A stretch of DNA of 64,000 nucleotides from JAPKZH01 sp963715635 (GCA_963715635.1 OY970261.1:62001-126000), one strand, 5' to 3'; positions 1 through 9,048 are shown, numbered from the stretch's first letter. The notes: generated by a model from the sequence alone, not told the origin. Program-made: numbers and translations.

Positions 1-2027
1 CTGGTGGAGACGAAGCCCAGGAATTTGCCGTCCGTCAGCACGACATCATCCGAGTCGCTGTAAACATGAACCCCCGACAGGCGGAGGATATTGCGAAGAA
101 GCTTGGCCGGGCAGTGCAAGGTGCCTATGTAGATTCGCAGACCGGCAGGAGTCCTCTTGGCGGCCGCCGCCACCTCGCCGTTGAGATATCTGCCGATCAC
201 CTCGACTCTATCGTCGTTCACGGCCCACAGGGGATCGAGCACGGCCTGGGTCCCGAACGGCTCGCTGAGGCCTTCTCCAAACCGGCTCTCCACTGCGTCG
301 GGGGTCACTTTCCCGGACTGAGGCGTGCTGCGGACCACGGATATTCCGGTCGCCGCCGTCATGTTGGCGTCCTCGGCGTTATCCGCCAGAAACCCCCCGC
401 CGTAAAACCATACCACCGTTCGGCCGCGGGTGAACCTCCAGATCGCGGCGCGCTGGACAGAGTCGAGTCGAAAGCAGTTGGCAAAGAAATAGACCTTGGC
501 CGGCGGCACATGTCCTTCCACCAGATCGCTGAGCAAATGGATGCGGAACGAGGTTCCCATTCGGAAAAATTCACTGCGCATTTGATAGACGAGAGGGGAA
601 TGCAGTGCGCTGGTACAAGCCGTGTAGAGCGGGCTGGTTTCATCGACGATCAGCGCCACCTCCGGCAACCACCTGGCCGGCTCGCTGATATGGCGTTCGC
701 AGAATTGCTGGAGATGGGCAATGTTTTCCCAAATATCCGGCCCGCTCAGCCAGCCGGTGCCGCCCAGGTCCATGTACCAGCAGGCCAGCCGCCGGGGCCA
801 GAGCTGAGCAAAATTGCGCTGATGGATCCAGAATGTCTCCTGCGGCGTCGCGACCCGGCCGAAATTCGAGTCGGGGGGGCTGAGGTAAGTGCGCGTGTCA
901 TCCTCGCTCAGCCAGAGCTTGCCTTCGCTCCGGACAGAATCCACGGCGCTCATGAAACAACCGGCGCCGCCCAGTCCGCGGTCCAGGTAGGAAACAGGCG
1001 AGCAGAGGATGTCTACGTCCGGGCAGCGGATCAATTTTGCCATGGCCAAGTGCCCGCTGCCTTGAGGTCCCAGGGGCAGGCCGTGCATGTCGAAGGTGTA
1101 ACCGTAGAAGAAACAAACAAGCTTCGTCCCGGCTGTTTCTTCCTTGATCACGCGCGCGATGCGTTCGAGGGGCTCTTCCATGGCCGACTGCTTGTATTCA
1201 AAATAATCGATGACCTTGCGGTCGGTCTGGGGATCGCGGAAGAAGCCGAGGTCCGTATGAAGCTGCTCGCCGGGGGAAGGGACGGTGACCTGCCCGAATG
1301 TCATCAAAGGATTATTCCAGGCCTGACGGAGAGACTCTTCCGTGTGGTACTTGGCGCTGACCCATTTGGCGAATCCACGGTTCATGGCAGGAGAGAAGTC
1401 GCTCAACCTCGGCTCCCATGACCGGAAATAAAACCACTCGCTGGTGGTCTGGCCGCAGGGATGATAGCCCAGGATGCGGTCTCCGTATTTTTCTTCGCAG
1501 TGCCGGACGAGCGTCCTAAGGTGCTCCAGCATCTCTTCGAGCCATGCCTCAGACGCCATGGACCAGCCTTCGGTCTTGCCGTCGTCGAACAGCATCCGGT
1601 CTTCGGGATGCAATTGGAGCCACCACTCCGGAGGTCCCGCCTCAAAACGCAGCAGGACGAGCCCCGCCGGATCGCCGGCAAGAGTTAGTTCGATAGCCGA
1701 GTCGGCCTGACCAAAGTCGGGGCTGTGGCCTGGCTTGGGCCAGGGCATCGTGATTCCGAAAGAATAGACTTGGACACCGGCCAGCCGCGCCAGCCGGACC
1801 TGTTCATAATAGGGAGGGCTGTCGGCCCATCCGAAAAACATGAGCGGGCTGAGCGCAAGGCCATTGACGAAGATTGCCGGTGATCCCTTAAGATCCTTGA
1901 CCTCGGCTCGCAACCCGGCTTGGCGCGGAGCTGTCATAGCAGCGGTCCCCGACAGCAAAAGCAGGAGACAACATGCCGACGCGGCAAACTTCCGGCGGAC
2001 GGGCGATAATTTATCCAGTGTACACAC
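1..2027 (-). CDS. Secreted GH42-like glycoside hydrolase (3' end outside window)
   Basis: A continuous reverse-strand frame of about 675 codons runs off the left edge with no stop. After a putative signal peptide (RRK, then a Leu-rich core, then SGTAA) it reads like a clan GH-A beta-galactosidase relative. It has an early MFFGWADSPPYY segment, an acid/base-like HPCGQTTSEWFYF segment, then KWVSAKY and AWNNP. A later part (RGRTVVWFYGGGFL, TAATGISVV) resembles the beta-galactosidase trimerisation (class I glutamine amidotransferase-like) domain. The GTG at 2027 is chosen because it keeps the signal peptide; an ATG at 1937 would remove it. No Shine-Dalgarno is visible, but a TATAAT box ends 6 nt upstream, so the mRNA may be leaderless. 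The substrate cannot be told from sequence. The gene diverges from ppdK. Confidence 0.75.
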   Translation of the reverse strand, partial: MCTLDKLSPVRRKFAASACCLLLLLSGTAAMTAPRQAGLRAEVKDLKGSPAIFVNGLALSPLMFFGWADSPPYYEQVRLARLAGVQVYSFGITMPWPKPGHSPDFGQADSAIELTLAGDPAGLVLLRFEAGPPEWWLQLHPEDRMLFDDGKTEGWSMASEAWLEEMLEHLRTLVRHCEEKYGDRILGYHPCGQTTSEWFYFRSWEPRLSDFSPAMNRGFAKWVSAKYHTEESLRQAWNNPLMTFGQVTVPSPGEQLHTDLGFFRDPQTDRKVIDYFEYKQSAMEEPLERIARVIKEETAGTKLVCFFYGYTFDMHGLPLGPQGSGHLAMAKLIRCPDVDILCSPVSYLDRGLGGAGCFMSAVDSVRSEGKLWLSEDDTRTYLSPPDSNFGRVATPQETFWIHQRNFAQLWPRRLACWYMDLGGTGWLSGPDIWENIAHLQQFCERHISEPARWLPEVALIVDETSPLYTACTSALHSPLVYQMRSEFFRMGTSFRIHLLSDLVEGHVPPAKVYFFANCFRLDSVQRAAIWRFTRGRTVVWFYGGGFLADNAEDANMTAATGISVVRSTPQSGKVTPDAVESRFGEGLSEPFGTQAVLDPLWAVNDDRVEVIGRYLNGEVAAAAKRTPAGLRIYIGTLHCPAKLLRNILRLSGVHVYSDSDDVVLTDGKFLGFVST

Positions 2028-2033
2028 GCTTGA

Positions 2034-2062
2034 ATTATAGGGAGATTTATCATGACAGGCAA
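2034..2062 (-). promoter_or_regulatory. Promoter of the GH42-like gene
   Basis: On the reverse strand TTGCCT (2057-2062) is followed after 17 bp by a perfect TATAAT (2034-2039). Transcription should begin close to 2027, which is the proposed GTG start codon. Confidence 0.5.
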
Positions 2063-2083
2063 CCACCTAATCCCAAGGCTAGC

Positions 2084-2112
2084 TTGAATTTGCCCCGTTT
2101 CTGAGGTATAAA
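2084..2112 (+). promoter_or_regulatory. Promoter of ppdK
   Basis: TTGAAT (2084-2089), a 17-bp spacer and TATAAA (2107-2112) form a good sigma70-type promoter, followed by a leader of about 35 nt that contains an AAGGAG Shine-Dalgarno just before the ATG at 2154. Confidence 0.5.
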
Positions 2113-2153
2113 TAACAGTTTATATTTTCGCTTATATGCCAAGGAGTTAAATC

Positions 2154-4874
2154 ATGGGCAAAAAATACGTGTACTTTTTCAGCACCGACGCTGCCGAAGG
2201 CAATAAGAACATGAAGGATCTCCTCGGCGGAAAAGGCGCCAACCTGGCCGAAATGGCGGGGATCGGGCTGCCTGTCCCACCGGGTTTCACCGTTTCTACC
2301 GAAGTCTGCAACCTCTTTTCCAAAGCCGGGGGAAAGCTCCCCGAGGACATTCACAAATCAATCCTGGCCAACCTGAAAAAGCTGGAGAAAATCGCCGGCC
2401 AGACGTTCGGCGATGAAGTCAATCCGCTGCTTGTCTCCGTCCGGTCGGGCGCGAAGTTTTCCATGCCCGGCATGATGGATACCATCCTCAACCTGGGGCT
2501 CACGGATAAGACCGTCGATGGCCTGGCGCGCAAGAGCGGGAATCGACGGTTTGCGCTCGACTGCTACCGGCGCCTCATTCATATGTTCGGCAATGTCGTC
2601 CTGGATGTTTCCAAGAAGAAATTCGAGGAGATTCTAAGGGCAAAAAAAGACGAATATAAGATCGGAAAAGATTCGGATATCTCGGAAAAGGTCCTGGAAG
2701 AGATCCTTGCCGACTACAAAAAGCTGGTGAAGGCCGAGACCGGCCGTGATTTTCCCCAGGATGTATACAAGCAGTTAGACATGGCCGTCACGGCTGTGTT
2801 CAAGTCCTGGAACAATCCCCGGGCCATCACCTACCGCCGGGAATACCATATCCCCGATGATCTGGGGACGGCCGTCAATGTTCAGCTCATGGTCTTCGGC
2901 AATTTCGGCGTGACCTCGGGCACGGGCGTCGGTTTTACCCGTAACCCGGCCACCGGCGAAAAAGAAGTGTACGGCGAATATTTGTTGAACGCCCAGGGAG
3001 AGGATGTTGTGGCCGGAATCCGGACGCCGTCACCGCTCCGGCAGCTCAAAGACGAAATGCCCAAGGTTTTCCGCGAGCTCAAGACGACCACGGACAGGCT
3101 GGAGAAGCACTACGGCGACGTCCAGGACTTCGAGTTCACCATCCAGGAAGGCAAGCTTTTTATGCTCCAGACCAGGAACGGAAAGCGGACGGGGCAGGCG
3201 GCCGTCAAGATTGCCGTAGACTTGGTCGAAGAAAAATTGATCAAGAAAGAAGAGGCCCTGCTCAAGGTGGAGCCCGATGCCCTCAATCAACTTCTCCATC
3301 CTGTCTTTGACCTCGAAGAGAAGCAAAAACATGCGGTTCTGGCCAGCGGTCTGGCCGCTTCTCCCGGCGCCGCCGCGGGCCAGGCTGTTTTTACCGCCAA
3401 CGAAGCCGTGGCCTGGAAGGCCGAGGGCAAAAAGGTCATCCTGGTCAGAGAGGAAACATCGCCGGACGACATTCACGGCATGAGCGCCGCCCAGGGCATC
3501 CTGACGGCGACGGGCGGCATGACCTCCCACGCCGCCGTGGTCGGACGCCAGATGGGCAAGCCGGCCGTGGTCGGCTGCGGCGTCGTCAAAGTCAATGAAG
3601 AGCAGAAGTATTTCCATATCGGAAAGCAGAAGATCGCCGAGGGCGAATGGCTCTCCATCGACGGCGGCACGGGCGAAGTCCTCTTGGGCGAGATCGCAAC
3701 CCAGCCTTCGGAGATCATTCAGGTCGTGCGCGGCGAAAAAAAACCTAAAGACTCAACGATCTATCAATATTTCTCGAAGCTCCTGTCCTGGGCCGACCAG
3801 TTCAGAAAGCTCAAGGTGCGCGCCAATTCCGATACCCCCCAGGATGCCAGGACGGCCTTTGCCTTCGGCGCCGAGGGCATCGGCCTGGCCCGGACCGAGC
3901 ACATGTTCTTTGGGCCCGACCGGCTGCCGATCGTCAAGGAAATGATCCTTTCCGAGACCGAGGAAGACAGGCGTAGATTTTTGGACAAGCTTCTGCCTTT
4001 CCAGAAAAAAGACTTCTATGAATTCTTTAAAGAAATGCACGGGAATCCGGTGACCATCCGGACGATCGACCCGCCCCTTCATGAGTTTCTGCCAAATCGA
4101 GAAGACCTGATGGTCGAGCTGGCCACGCTGAAGGCCTCTGGAAGCCAGGACAAGGCGAAGATCGAGGAACTCGAAAAATTGCTCGAGCGGGTGAAGGCGC
4201 TGTCCGAGTTCAACCCGATGCTGGGCCACCGGGGCTGCCGCCTCGGCATTTCCTACCCGGAGATCACGGAGATGCAATCCAAGGCGATTTTCGAAGCCGC
4301 CTGCGAGATCGTGAAGGAGGGGGGGAAGGTTTTTCCCGAGATCATGGTTCCTTTGGTCGGCAATGTCACCGAGCTGGCCAATCAAAGGGAGATCATCGTG
4401 CGTATCGCCAAAGAAGTCATGGCCAAGCACAAGGTCAAGCTGACCTATACCGTGGGCACGATGATCGAGATCCCGCGGGCGGCTCTCACGGCCGATGAGG
4501 TCGCCCAGGAAGCTGAATTCTTCTCCTTCGGCACGAATGACCTGACCCAGACGACCTACGGCGTCTCCCGCGATGACGGAGCGAAATTCCTCAACTATTA
4601 TCTCGAAAAGGGAATTTGGAAGGACGACCCCTTTGAGACGATCGACCAAAACGGCGTGGGGCAGCTAATGAAAATGGCCGTAGAGAAAGGCCGCAAAACC
4701 AAGCCGAACCTCAAGGTCGGAATCTGCGGCGTGCACGGCGGAGACCCGCGGTCGATCGTCTTCTGCCATAAGATCGGGCTGAACTACGTGAGCTGTTCGG
4801 CCTACCAGATCCCGATCGCGCGGCTGGCGGCGGCCCAGGTGGCGCTGGCCAAAAAAGAAGACGCTGCGGATTGA
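2154..4874 (+). CDS. ppdK: Pyruvate, phosphate dikinase
   Basis: The enzyme interconverts pyruvate, ATP and Pi with phosphoenolpyruvate, AMP and PPi in the cytosol and can run glycolytically or gluconeogenically. The 906-residue length matches the family. An N-terminal ATP-grasp domain opens with LLGGKGANLAEMA. The phosphohistidine swivel domain carries TGGMTSHAAVVGRQMG near residue 455, and the C-terminal PEP/pyruvate barrel has the FSFGTNDLTQTTYG segment. The catalytic-cysteine loop reads GICGVHGGDP, with Val where the family usually has Glu. The start is supported by AAGGAG upstream. It is a single-gene unit with its own promoter, diverging from a secreted glycosidase. Confidence 0.97.
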   Translation: MGKKYVYFFSTDAAEGNKNMKDLLGGKGANLAEMAGIGLPVPPGFTVSTEVCNLFSKAGGKLPEDIHKSILANLKKLEKIAGQTFGDEVNPLLVSVRSGAKFSMPGMMDTILNLGLTDKTVDGLARKSGNRRFALDCYRRLIHMFGNVVLDVSKKKFEEILRAKKDEYKIGKDSDISEKVLEEILADYKKLVKAETGRDFPQDVYKQLDMAVTAVFKSWNNPRAITYRREYHIPDDLGTAVNVQLMVFGNFGVTSGTGVGFTRNPATGEKEVYGEYLLNAQGEDVVAGIRTPSPLRQLKDEMPKVFRELKTTTDRLEKHYGDVQDFEFTIQEGKLFMLQTRNGKRTGQAAVKIAVDLVEEKLIKKEEALLKVEPDALNQLLHPVFDLEEKQKHAVLASGLAASPGAAAGQAVFTANEAVAWKAEGKKVILVREETSPDDIHGMSAAQGILTATGGMTSHAAVVGRQMGKPAVVGCGVVKVNEEQKYFHIGKQKIAEGEWLSIDGGTGEVLLGEIATQPSEIIQVVRGEKKPKDSTIYQYFSKLLSWADQFRKLKVRANSDTPQDARTAFAFGAEGIGLARTEHMFFGPDRLPIVKEMILSETEEDRRRFLDKLLPFQKKDFYEFFKEMHGNPVTIRTIDPPLHEFLPNREDLMVELATLKASGSQDKAKIEELEKLLERVKALSEFNPMLGHRGCRLGISYPEITEMQSKAIFEAACEIVKEGGKVFPEIMVPLVGNVTELANQREIIVRIAKEVMAKHKVKLTYTVGTMIEIPRAALTADEVAQEAEFFSFGTNDLTQTTYGVSRDDGAKFLNYYLEKGIWKDDPFETIDQNGVGQLMKMAVEKGRKTKPNLKVGICGVHGGDPRSIVFCHKIGLNYVSCSAYQIPIARLAAAQVALAKKEDAAD

Positions 4875-5051
4875 TGGTTTGAATCATCTTTGTCCAGCCC
4901 CGGCGCCTGCATCCGCAATAGGGCCGTCCTTGAGGATATCCAGAAAAAAGGATTCCGGAAAGTCCTTCTCAAATTCGAGAACACTCTGGAGATCGAAGGT
5001 GAAAAAAAGCCGGCCGTGGTGGCCGAACTTATGGCATTGATATACCTATAA
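4875..5051 (+). pseudogene. Possible coding remnant after ppdK
   Basis: In frame with and directly after the ppdK stop, an open stretch of 58 codons ends at TAA 5049-5051. Its last 40 residues (RAVLEDIQKKGFRKVLLK, then LEIEGEKKPAVVAELMALIY) have normal protein-like composition. There is no convincing start or ribosome-binding site. It looks like the 3' end of a lost gene at the edge of the island that follows. The family is not identified with certainty. Confidence 0.3.
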
Positions 5052-5203
5052 CGGGCTTTCTCAATCTAATCTACGATTTTCTATGATTGTTCCCTGGGTA
5101 TGTCGGTCCCAAGACCGATAATTAGACATTCGCCAGTAATAGCCGAATTTCAAACAAGATAAGCATATTTTTATCAATAGTATAACTATTATCGCGTGCC
5201 TAC
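5052..5203. other. AT-rich intergenic region upstream of the island
   Basis: Together with the remnant before it and the promoter after it, this fills the 400-bp gap between ppdK and the helicase gene. It is clearly more AT-rich than the flanking genes. A short inverted repeat (TCGGTC-CCAA-GACCGA, about 5103-5118) and a second palindrome at 5176-5190 are the only structures seen. Confidence 0.5.
5176..5190. promoter_or_regulatory. Palindrome, candidate operator
   Basis: AATAGT-ATA-ACTATT is a perfect 6+6 bp palindrome ending 13 bp before the -35 box of the helicase promoter. The downstream gene begins with an XRE-type HTH, so autoregulation is possible, but this is inference. Confidence 0.3.
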
Positions 5204-5232
5204 TTGACAAAGCTATTAACATGTGTTATAAT
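5204..5232 (+). promoter_or_regulatory. Consensus promoter of the defence-type island
   Basis: TTGACA (5204-5209), a 17-bp spacer and TATAAT (5227-5232) match the sigma70 consensus at every position. Transcription should start near 5240, about 37 nt ahead of the helicase ATG at 5277. Confidence 0.75.
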
Positions 5233-5276
5233 AAATCTAAATTTAAAAGAAATTGGGAATACTACAAGGAAACCCA

Positions 5277-8200
5277 ATGGCGATTGAATCGATCATCAAT
5301 TTAAAGCCAGATATTGATTATTCGGAACAAATAAAACGACTTAGGGCCAAGTTCGAGCTTACTCAACGTGCGCTCGCGGATCGCCTCGGGGTTTCCTTTG
5401 TTACAGTCAATCGATGGGAGAACGAGCAAGCCAAGCCTTCCCAGCTTTCTTGGAATCAACTCAGGCAGTTAGAAAAGGACTTGTTGGACGAAGCGACTCC
5501 TGCTTTGAGCAGGGAACTGAACAAAAAATCCAGCCGCCCGTCTATTCTCGATTTCACCGCCCGGCCGGATATCGTCAAATTGTTAGCGGAAGGCGAAAGG
5601 CTATCTTTCGGGCACCTTGCTAATCCTGCTTTTGCCGCGGAAATCTCCAACATCGACCATTTGCCCCATCAACGTATCGCTGTCTACGACCATATGCTCA
5701 AGCAGCCCCGTTTAAGGTTCCTCCTGGCAGACGATGCCGGCGCCGGAAAGACCATTATGTCCGGTCTCTATATTCGGGAAATGCTCTCCCGGCGGCTTAT
5801 TCGGCGCATTCTTATCGCCCCCCCGGCCGGACTTGTCGGTAATTGGCGGAGAGAATTTTTCACGCTCTTTAATCTTTCGTTCCGCATTGTCAGCGGTTTC
5901 GATGCCCTTCATGAAAATCCCTTTATGGGCGAAGACAGCGACCGTTTGATCGTCAGCGTCAACACTCTGGCTGGTCTCCGCGTTTTCAACCGACTTAAGG
6001 AGACCTCGGTTGTTCCTTACGACCTCGTTATTTTTGATGAGGCGCACAAGCTGGCCGCGGACCGCGGCAACGATATGCGCGTCCGAAAGACCGATCGTTA
6101 TCGTTTAGCCGAATCATTAGCAGGTGTGCCAATCCAGGATGATTTATGGCGCCTGAGCTGGCAACCCTCCCATCTCTTACTCCTTACCGCGACGCCTCAT
6201 ATGGGAAAGGATTATCCATACTATGCCCTCTGGCGCTTATTGGAACCGGAAATTCTTTCAACGCCGGAGGCCTTTAAGGAATTTCCTGAGGACGAGCGGC
6301 GATCCCATTTCATCAGACGCTCCAAGGAGGAGATGATCTACCTTGACGGCCGGCCGCTTTATCCAAAGCGGATATCGAACACTCTCGGTTTCGAGTTGAG
6401 CCAGGGCGAAGAAAGCGAACAAAAGCTTTATGATGAAACAACCGAATATCTTCGTTTTGTCTATAATAAAGCAAAACTTCTAAACCGCGAAGCTGCCCGC
6501 CTTGCGATGAGCGTTTTTCAACGCCGCCTGGCAAGCTCGACTTACGCGCTGCTAAGGTCATTTGAACGCCGGATCGAGAAATTGAACAAACTCATTGAGG
6601 ACGTCCAGTCCGGAGCAATGACATCGGATCAGCTCAACGCCTTTCAGATCCACCTGGGCGAGGAAGAAGGTGTGCTCGATACAAGGACTGCTGATGATGA
6701 AACGCCCCAGGATGGCCGAGAAGAAAATGAAATCGACGAGGAGAAACTCCTCCAAGGCGTAGTGGCGGCTTCTCTTGCCGACCTCATTGCGGAGAAAGAC
6801 GAAGTTCATCGTCTCCTGGCCCTTGCCCGGAAAGTCTATGATTTAGGTCAGGAGTCCAAGTTCGAGAAACTGCGTGAAGCTATGGCCGACCCGAAATTCG
6901 CTGACGAAAAATTCATCGTCTTCACGGAGCACCGCGACACGATGGATTTCCTCGTGAGAAGATTGCACGGCATGGGATATACCGGCCAAATCGCGCAGAT
7001 TCACGGTGGCATGGACTATAAGGAGCGAGAAGCCGAAATTGATCAATTTAAGAAACGGGCCTCGGAAAACGGAGCCAGATTCCTCATATGCACGGACGCC
7101 GCTGGTGAAGGAATCAATCTCCAATTTTGTTGGATCATGATCAATTATGACGTGCCGTGGAACCCGGCCCGTCTTGAGCAGCGTATGGGCCGCATCCATC
7201 GCTACGGACAGAAGCACGATCCGGTTATTATCCTGAACCTTGTTGCGCCTTCGACTCGAGAAGGAAGGGTGCTCAAGGTCCTTCTCGACAAGCTTGAGAA
7301 AATCCGCAAAGAACTGCGATCCGAAAAAGTCTATGACTGCATCGGCCGCATTTTCGAAGGCGTCTCTCTTAAGCATTACATGGAGCTGGCCGTCACGGAA
7401 GACGCCGAAGAAATAGCCCGGAACCTGGACGGCCGCCTCACAAAGGAACAAGTCGTAGCTCTTGCCGCGCGAGAGAAGATGCTTTTCGGCACTGGGGGGG
7501 ATGTGGCAAAGGAACTTCCTCGTATTCGTGCTGACTTGGAGAAAGAGACTTATTTTAAGCTGCTTCCGGGCTACGTGCGTCAATATATCCAACAAGCTGC
7601 GCCGCATATCAATATCGCGATCGATGGAGATTTGGACGGCGTTTTCACACTTCGTCCCTTACGACCAAGTGCGATGGATTCTCTTTTTTCAGTGTTGGAG
7701 CGTTACCCTGAGGAAATGCGGGACAATTTTTCCGTCATCAGGCCTCCGGACCGGAAAGACATTATATGGCTTCATCCCGGCGAACCGGTATTTGAGCAAT
7801 TCCGCGGATTGGTGGGCGGATTGCTTGCTGAGGAGGGAAAACGAGGAGCGATCTTCATTGACCCTACTACTGAAAAACCCTACTTCTTTCACCTTGCTCT
7901 CCTTTCCGTCATCCGAAAAGCCTATCCGGAAATCTCCGTTTTGGCCAAAGAAGAGCTTATGGAATGCCGGCTGGTCGGTATAAAGCAATGCGAAGGAGCG
8001 GACATCGTTCTTTGCCCGGTGGAGCATCTCCTTCTCCTGAAGGGAGGCCGCGGGTTGCCGGCTTCAGCCCAGCGGCCGGCCGCCGCCGCGAATGAAAGGA
8101 AAGAAGCTGCTCGCGTATATCTTTTTGAGCGGGTAGCGCGAGAAATGGCGCTCGAACACACGCGATTATTCCAAAAGAGACTTCCCGAACGTGAAAGGCT

Positions 8201-8858
8201 CGTTTTGCAGAGCTTCGATTATCAGGAAGCAGAACTTGCCGCCGGCCGGGCCAGGCACTCTGAGAAAGCGCGAACGGGTAACCGGAAAGCCATAGAAGCT
8301 CTCGAAGACGTCAAGATCCAGCAGAGCCAATTGGCCGGCCGACGCGAAAGCACTCTATTGGCTTTAAAGCGGGAGCCAGAGCTTATTTCACCGGGGACAA
8401 TAACCTTCATCGCGCATGCCTTGGTAGTTCTTTCTTCAGATCCGGAGGATATCAAAGAACATGATGTCAACGTAGAATTGGCGGCCATGAAGATTGCCTG
8501 GGCGCTAGAGCAGAAAGATGGGGCTGAGGTTATCGATGTCCATACTCCTGAATTGGCGCGCCAAGCAGGACTTCCTGAAAATCCCGGATTTGATCTACTT
8601 TCCGTCCGGTCTGGAAATGAGAGACGCGCGATCGAAGTCAAGGGACGAGCGAGCACCGGTGATGTCGAAGTTTCTGCTAATGAATGGGCTAAAGCATGCA
8701 ATATGCGTGACGGATACTGGCTCTATGCCGTCTACGACTGCGCGACGCCAAACCCAAGGATGGTGCGGGTGCAGGATCCTTTCGGCCGATTATTAGCGAA
8801 GGCAAAAGGAAGCATATTGCTCTCCGCAAGCCAGATATTCGAATACGGCGACAAATGA
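5277..8858 (+). CDS. HTH-SNF2 helicase with C-terminal DUF3883
   Basis: A protein of 1193 residues. Residues 15-60 form an XRE-type helix-turn-helix (LTQRALADRLGVSFVTVNRW). A SNF2/superfamily-2 motor follows: Walker A DDAGAGKT near 152, DEAH near 251, TATPH near 301, DAAGEGINLQ near 604 and the arginine-finger segment QRMGRIHRYGQ near 635. The last 90 residues (GFDLLSVRSG, AIEVKGRA) match DUF3883, a restriction-endonuclease-like fold often seen in defence proteins. It should translocate on or remodel DNA as the motor of a restriction-type system. The ATG at 5277 is preferred because AAGGA lies 6 nt upstream; an in-frame start at 5253 lacks a ribosome-binding site. The HTH fusion suggests DNA recognition or self-repression. 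Confidence 0.85.
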   Translation: MAIESIINLKPDIDYSEQIKRLRAKFELTQRALADRLGVSFVTVNRWENEQAKPSQLSWNQLRQLEKDLLDEATPALSRELNKKSSRPSILDFTARPDIVKLLAEGERLSFGHLANPAFAAEISNIDHLPHQRIAVYDHMLKQPRLRFLLADDAGAGKTIMSGLYIREMLSRRLIRRILIAPPAGLVGNWRREFFTLFNLSFRIVSGFDALHENPFMGEDSDRLIVSVNTLAGLRVFNRLKETSVVPYDLVIFDEAHKLAADRGNDMRVRKTDRYRLAESLAGVPIQDDLWRLSWQPSHLLLLTATPHMGKDYPYYALWRLLEPEILSTPEAFKEFPEDERRSHFIRRSKEEMIYLDGRPLYPKRISNTLGFELSQGEESEQKLYDETTEYLRFVYNKAKLLNREAARLAMSVFQRRLASSTYALLRSFERRIEKLNKLIEDVQSGAMTSDQLNAFQIHLGEEEGVLDTRTADDETPQDGREENEIDEEKLLQGVVAASLADLIAEKDEVHRLLALARKVYDLGQESKFEKLREAMADPKFADEKFIVFTEHRDTMDFLVRRLHGMGYTGQIAQIHGGMDYKEREAEIDQFKKRASENGARFLICTDAAGEGINLQFCWIMINYDVPWNPARLEQRMGRIHRYGQKHDPVIILNLVAPSTREGRVLKVLLDKLEKIRKELRSEKVYDCIGRIFEGVSLKHYMELAVTEDAEEIARNLDGRLTKEQVVALAAREKMLFGTGGDVAKELPRIRADLEKETYFKLLPGYVRQYIQQAAPHINIAIDGDLDGVFTLRPLRPSAMDSLFSVLERYPEEMRDNFSVIRPPDRKDIIWLHPGEPVFEQFRGLVGGLLAEEGKRGAIFIDPTTEKPYFFHLALLSVIRKAYPEISVLAKEELMECRLVGIKQCEGADIVLCPVEHLLLLKGGRGLPASAQRPAAAANERKEAARVYLFERVAREMALEHTRLFQKRLPERERLVLQSFDYQEAELAAGRARHSEKARTGNRKAIEALEDVKIQQSQLAGRRESTLLALKREPELISPGTITFIAHALVVLSSDPEDIKEHDVNVELAAMKIAWALEQKDGAEVIDVHTPELARQAGLPENPGFDLLSVRSGNERRAIEVKGRASTGDVEVSANEWAKACNMRDGYWLYAVYDCATPNPRMVRVQDPFGRLLAKAKGSILLSASQIFEYGDK

Positions 8859-8932
8859 AAATGAAGCACTTTCACATAAAAAAGATTGCCCGGCTTTATC
8901 CCCTGATTTTGCGAAAGGCTGCTTTCTTTTCC
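8859..8932. other. AT-rich spacer after the helicase
   Basis: This short spacer separates the helicase stop from the next promoter. An open frame from 8855 crosses it but has poor coding character and collides with the structured RNA that follows, so no gene is called. Confidence 0.5.
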
Positions 8933-8962
8933 TTGACTTTGATTTGGATAAACAGCTATACT
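8933..8962 (+). promoter_or_regulatory. Promoter of the structured RNA / NYN gene
   Basis: TTGACT (8933-8938), an 18-bp spacer and TATACT (8957-8962) give a strong-looking promoter inside the island, 190 bp or less after the helicase stop. The predicted start is near 8970, just before the CCCCCC that opens the RNA structure. Confidence 0.6.
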
Positions 8963-8969
8963 ATTTATG

Positions 8970-9043
8970 ATAACCCCCCGAGTAGCTTAGGCGAAAGGGT
9001 GCAGAGCCGTTCTTGTGGAACGGCTCTTGCTTTTTTTGGGGGG
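8970..9043 (+). ncRNA. Candidate structured leader or small RNA before the NYN gene
   Basis: The predicted transcript begins with AUAA, then CCCCCC (8974-8979), a GAGUAGCUUAGGCGAAAGGG segment, a perfect 10-bp hairpin AGAGCCGUUC/GAACGGCUCU (9003-9012 with 9018-9027, loop UUGUG), U7 (9031-9037) and GGGGGG (9038-9043). The C6 and G6 blocks can close an outer stem around the whole element. G6 also sits 5 nt before the NYN start codon and would act as its Shine-Dalgarno. The unit could be a cis-regulatory leader, a free small RNA, or both. I do not recognise it as a known riboswitch class. Pairings were read by eye without a folding program. Confidence 0.5.
9003..9037 (+). terminator. Intrinsic terminator hairpin
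   Basis: A perfect 10-bp stem with a 5-nt loop is followed three bases later by seven U. It could end helicase read-through transcription or the short RNA started at 8970, leaving NYN expression dependent on antitermination. Confidence 0.6.
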
Positions 9044-9048
9044 CGTCT

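Noticed and set aside
66..1421. Long forward open frame opposite the GH42-like gene
   Set aside because: Arg/His/Gly-rich translation with no domain signal; the reverse frame has a signal peptide and glycosidase motifs.
3753..4649. 298-codon reverse frame inside ppdK
   Set aside because: Antisense shadow of a clearly functional gene, a by-product of GC-rich codon bias.
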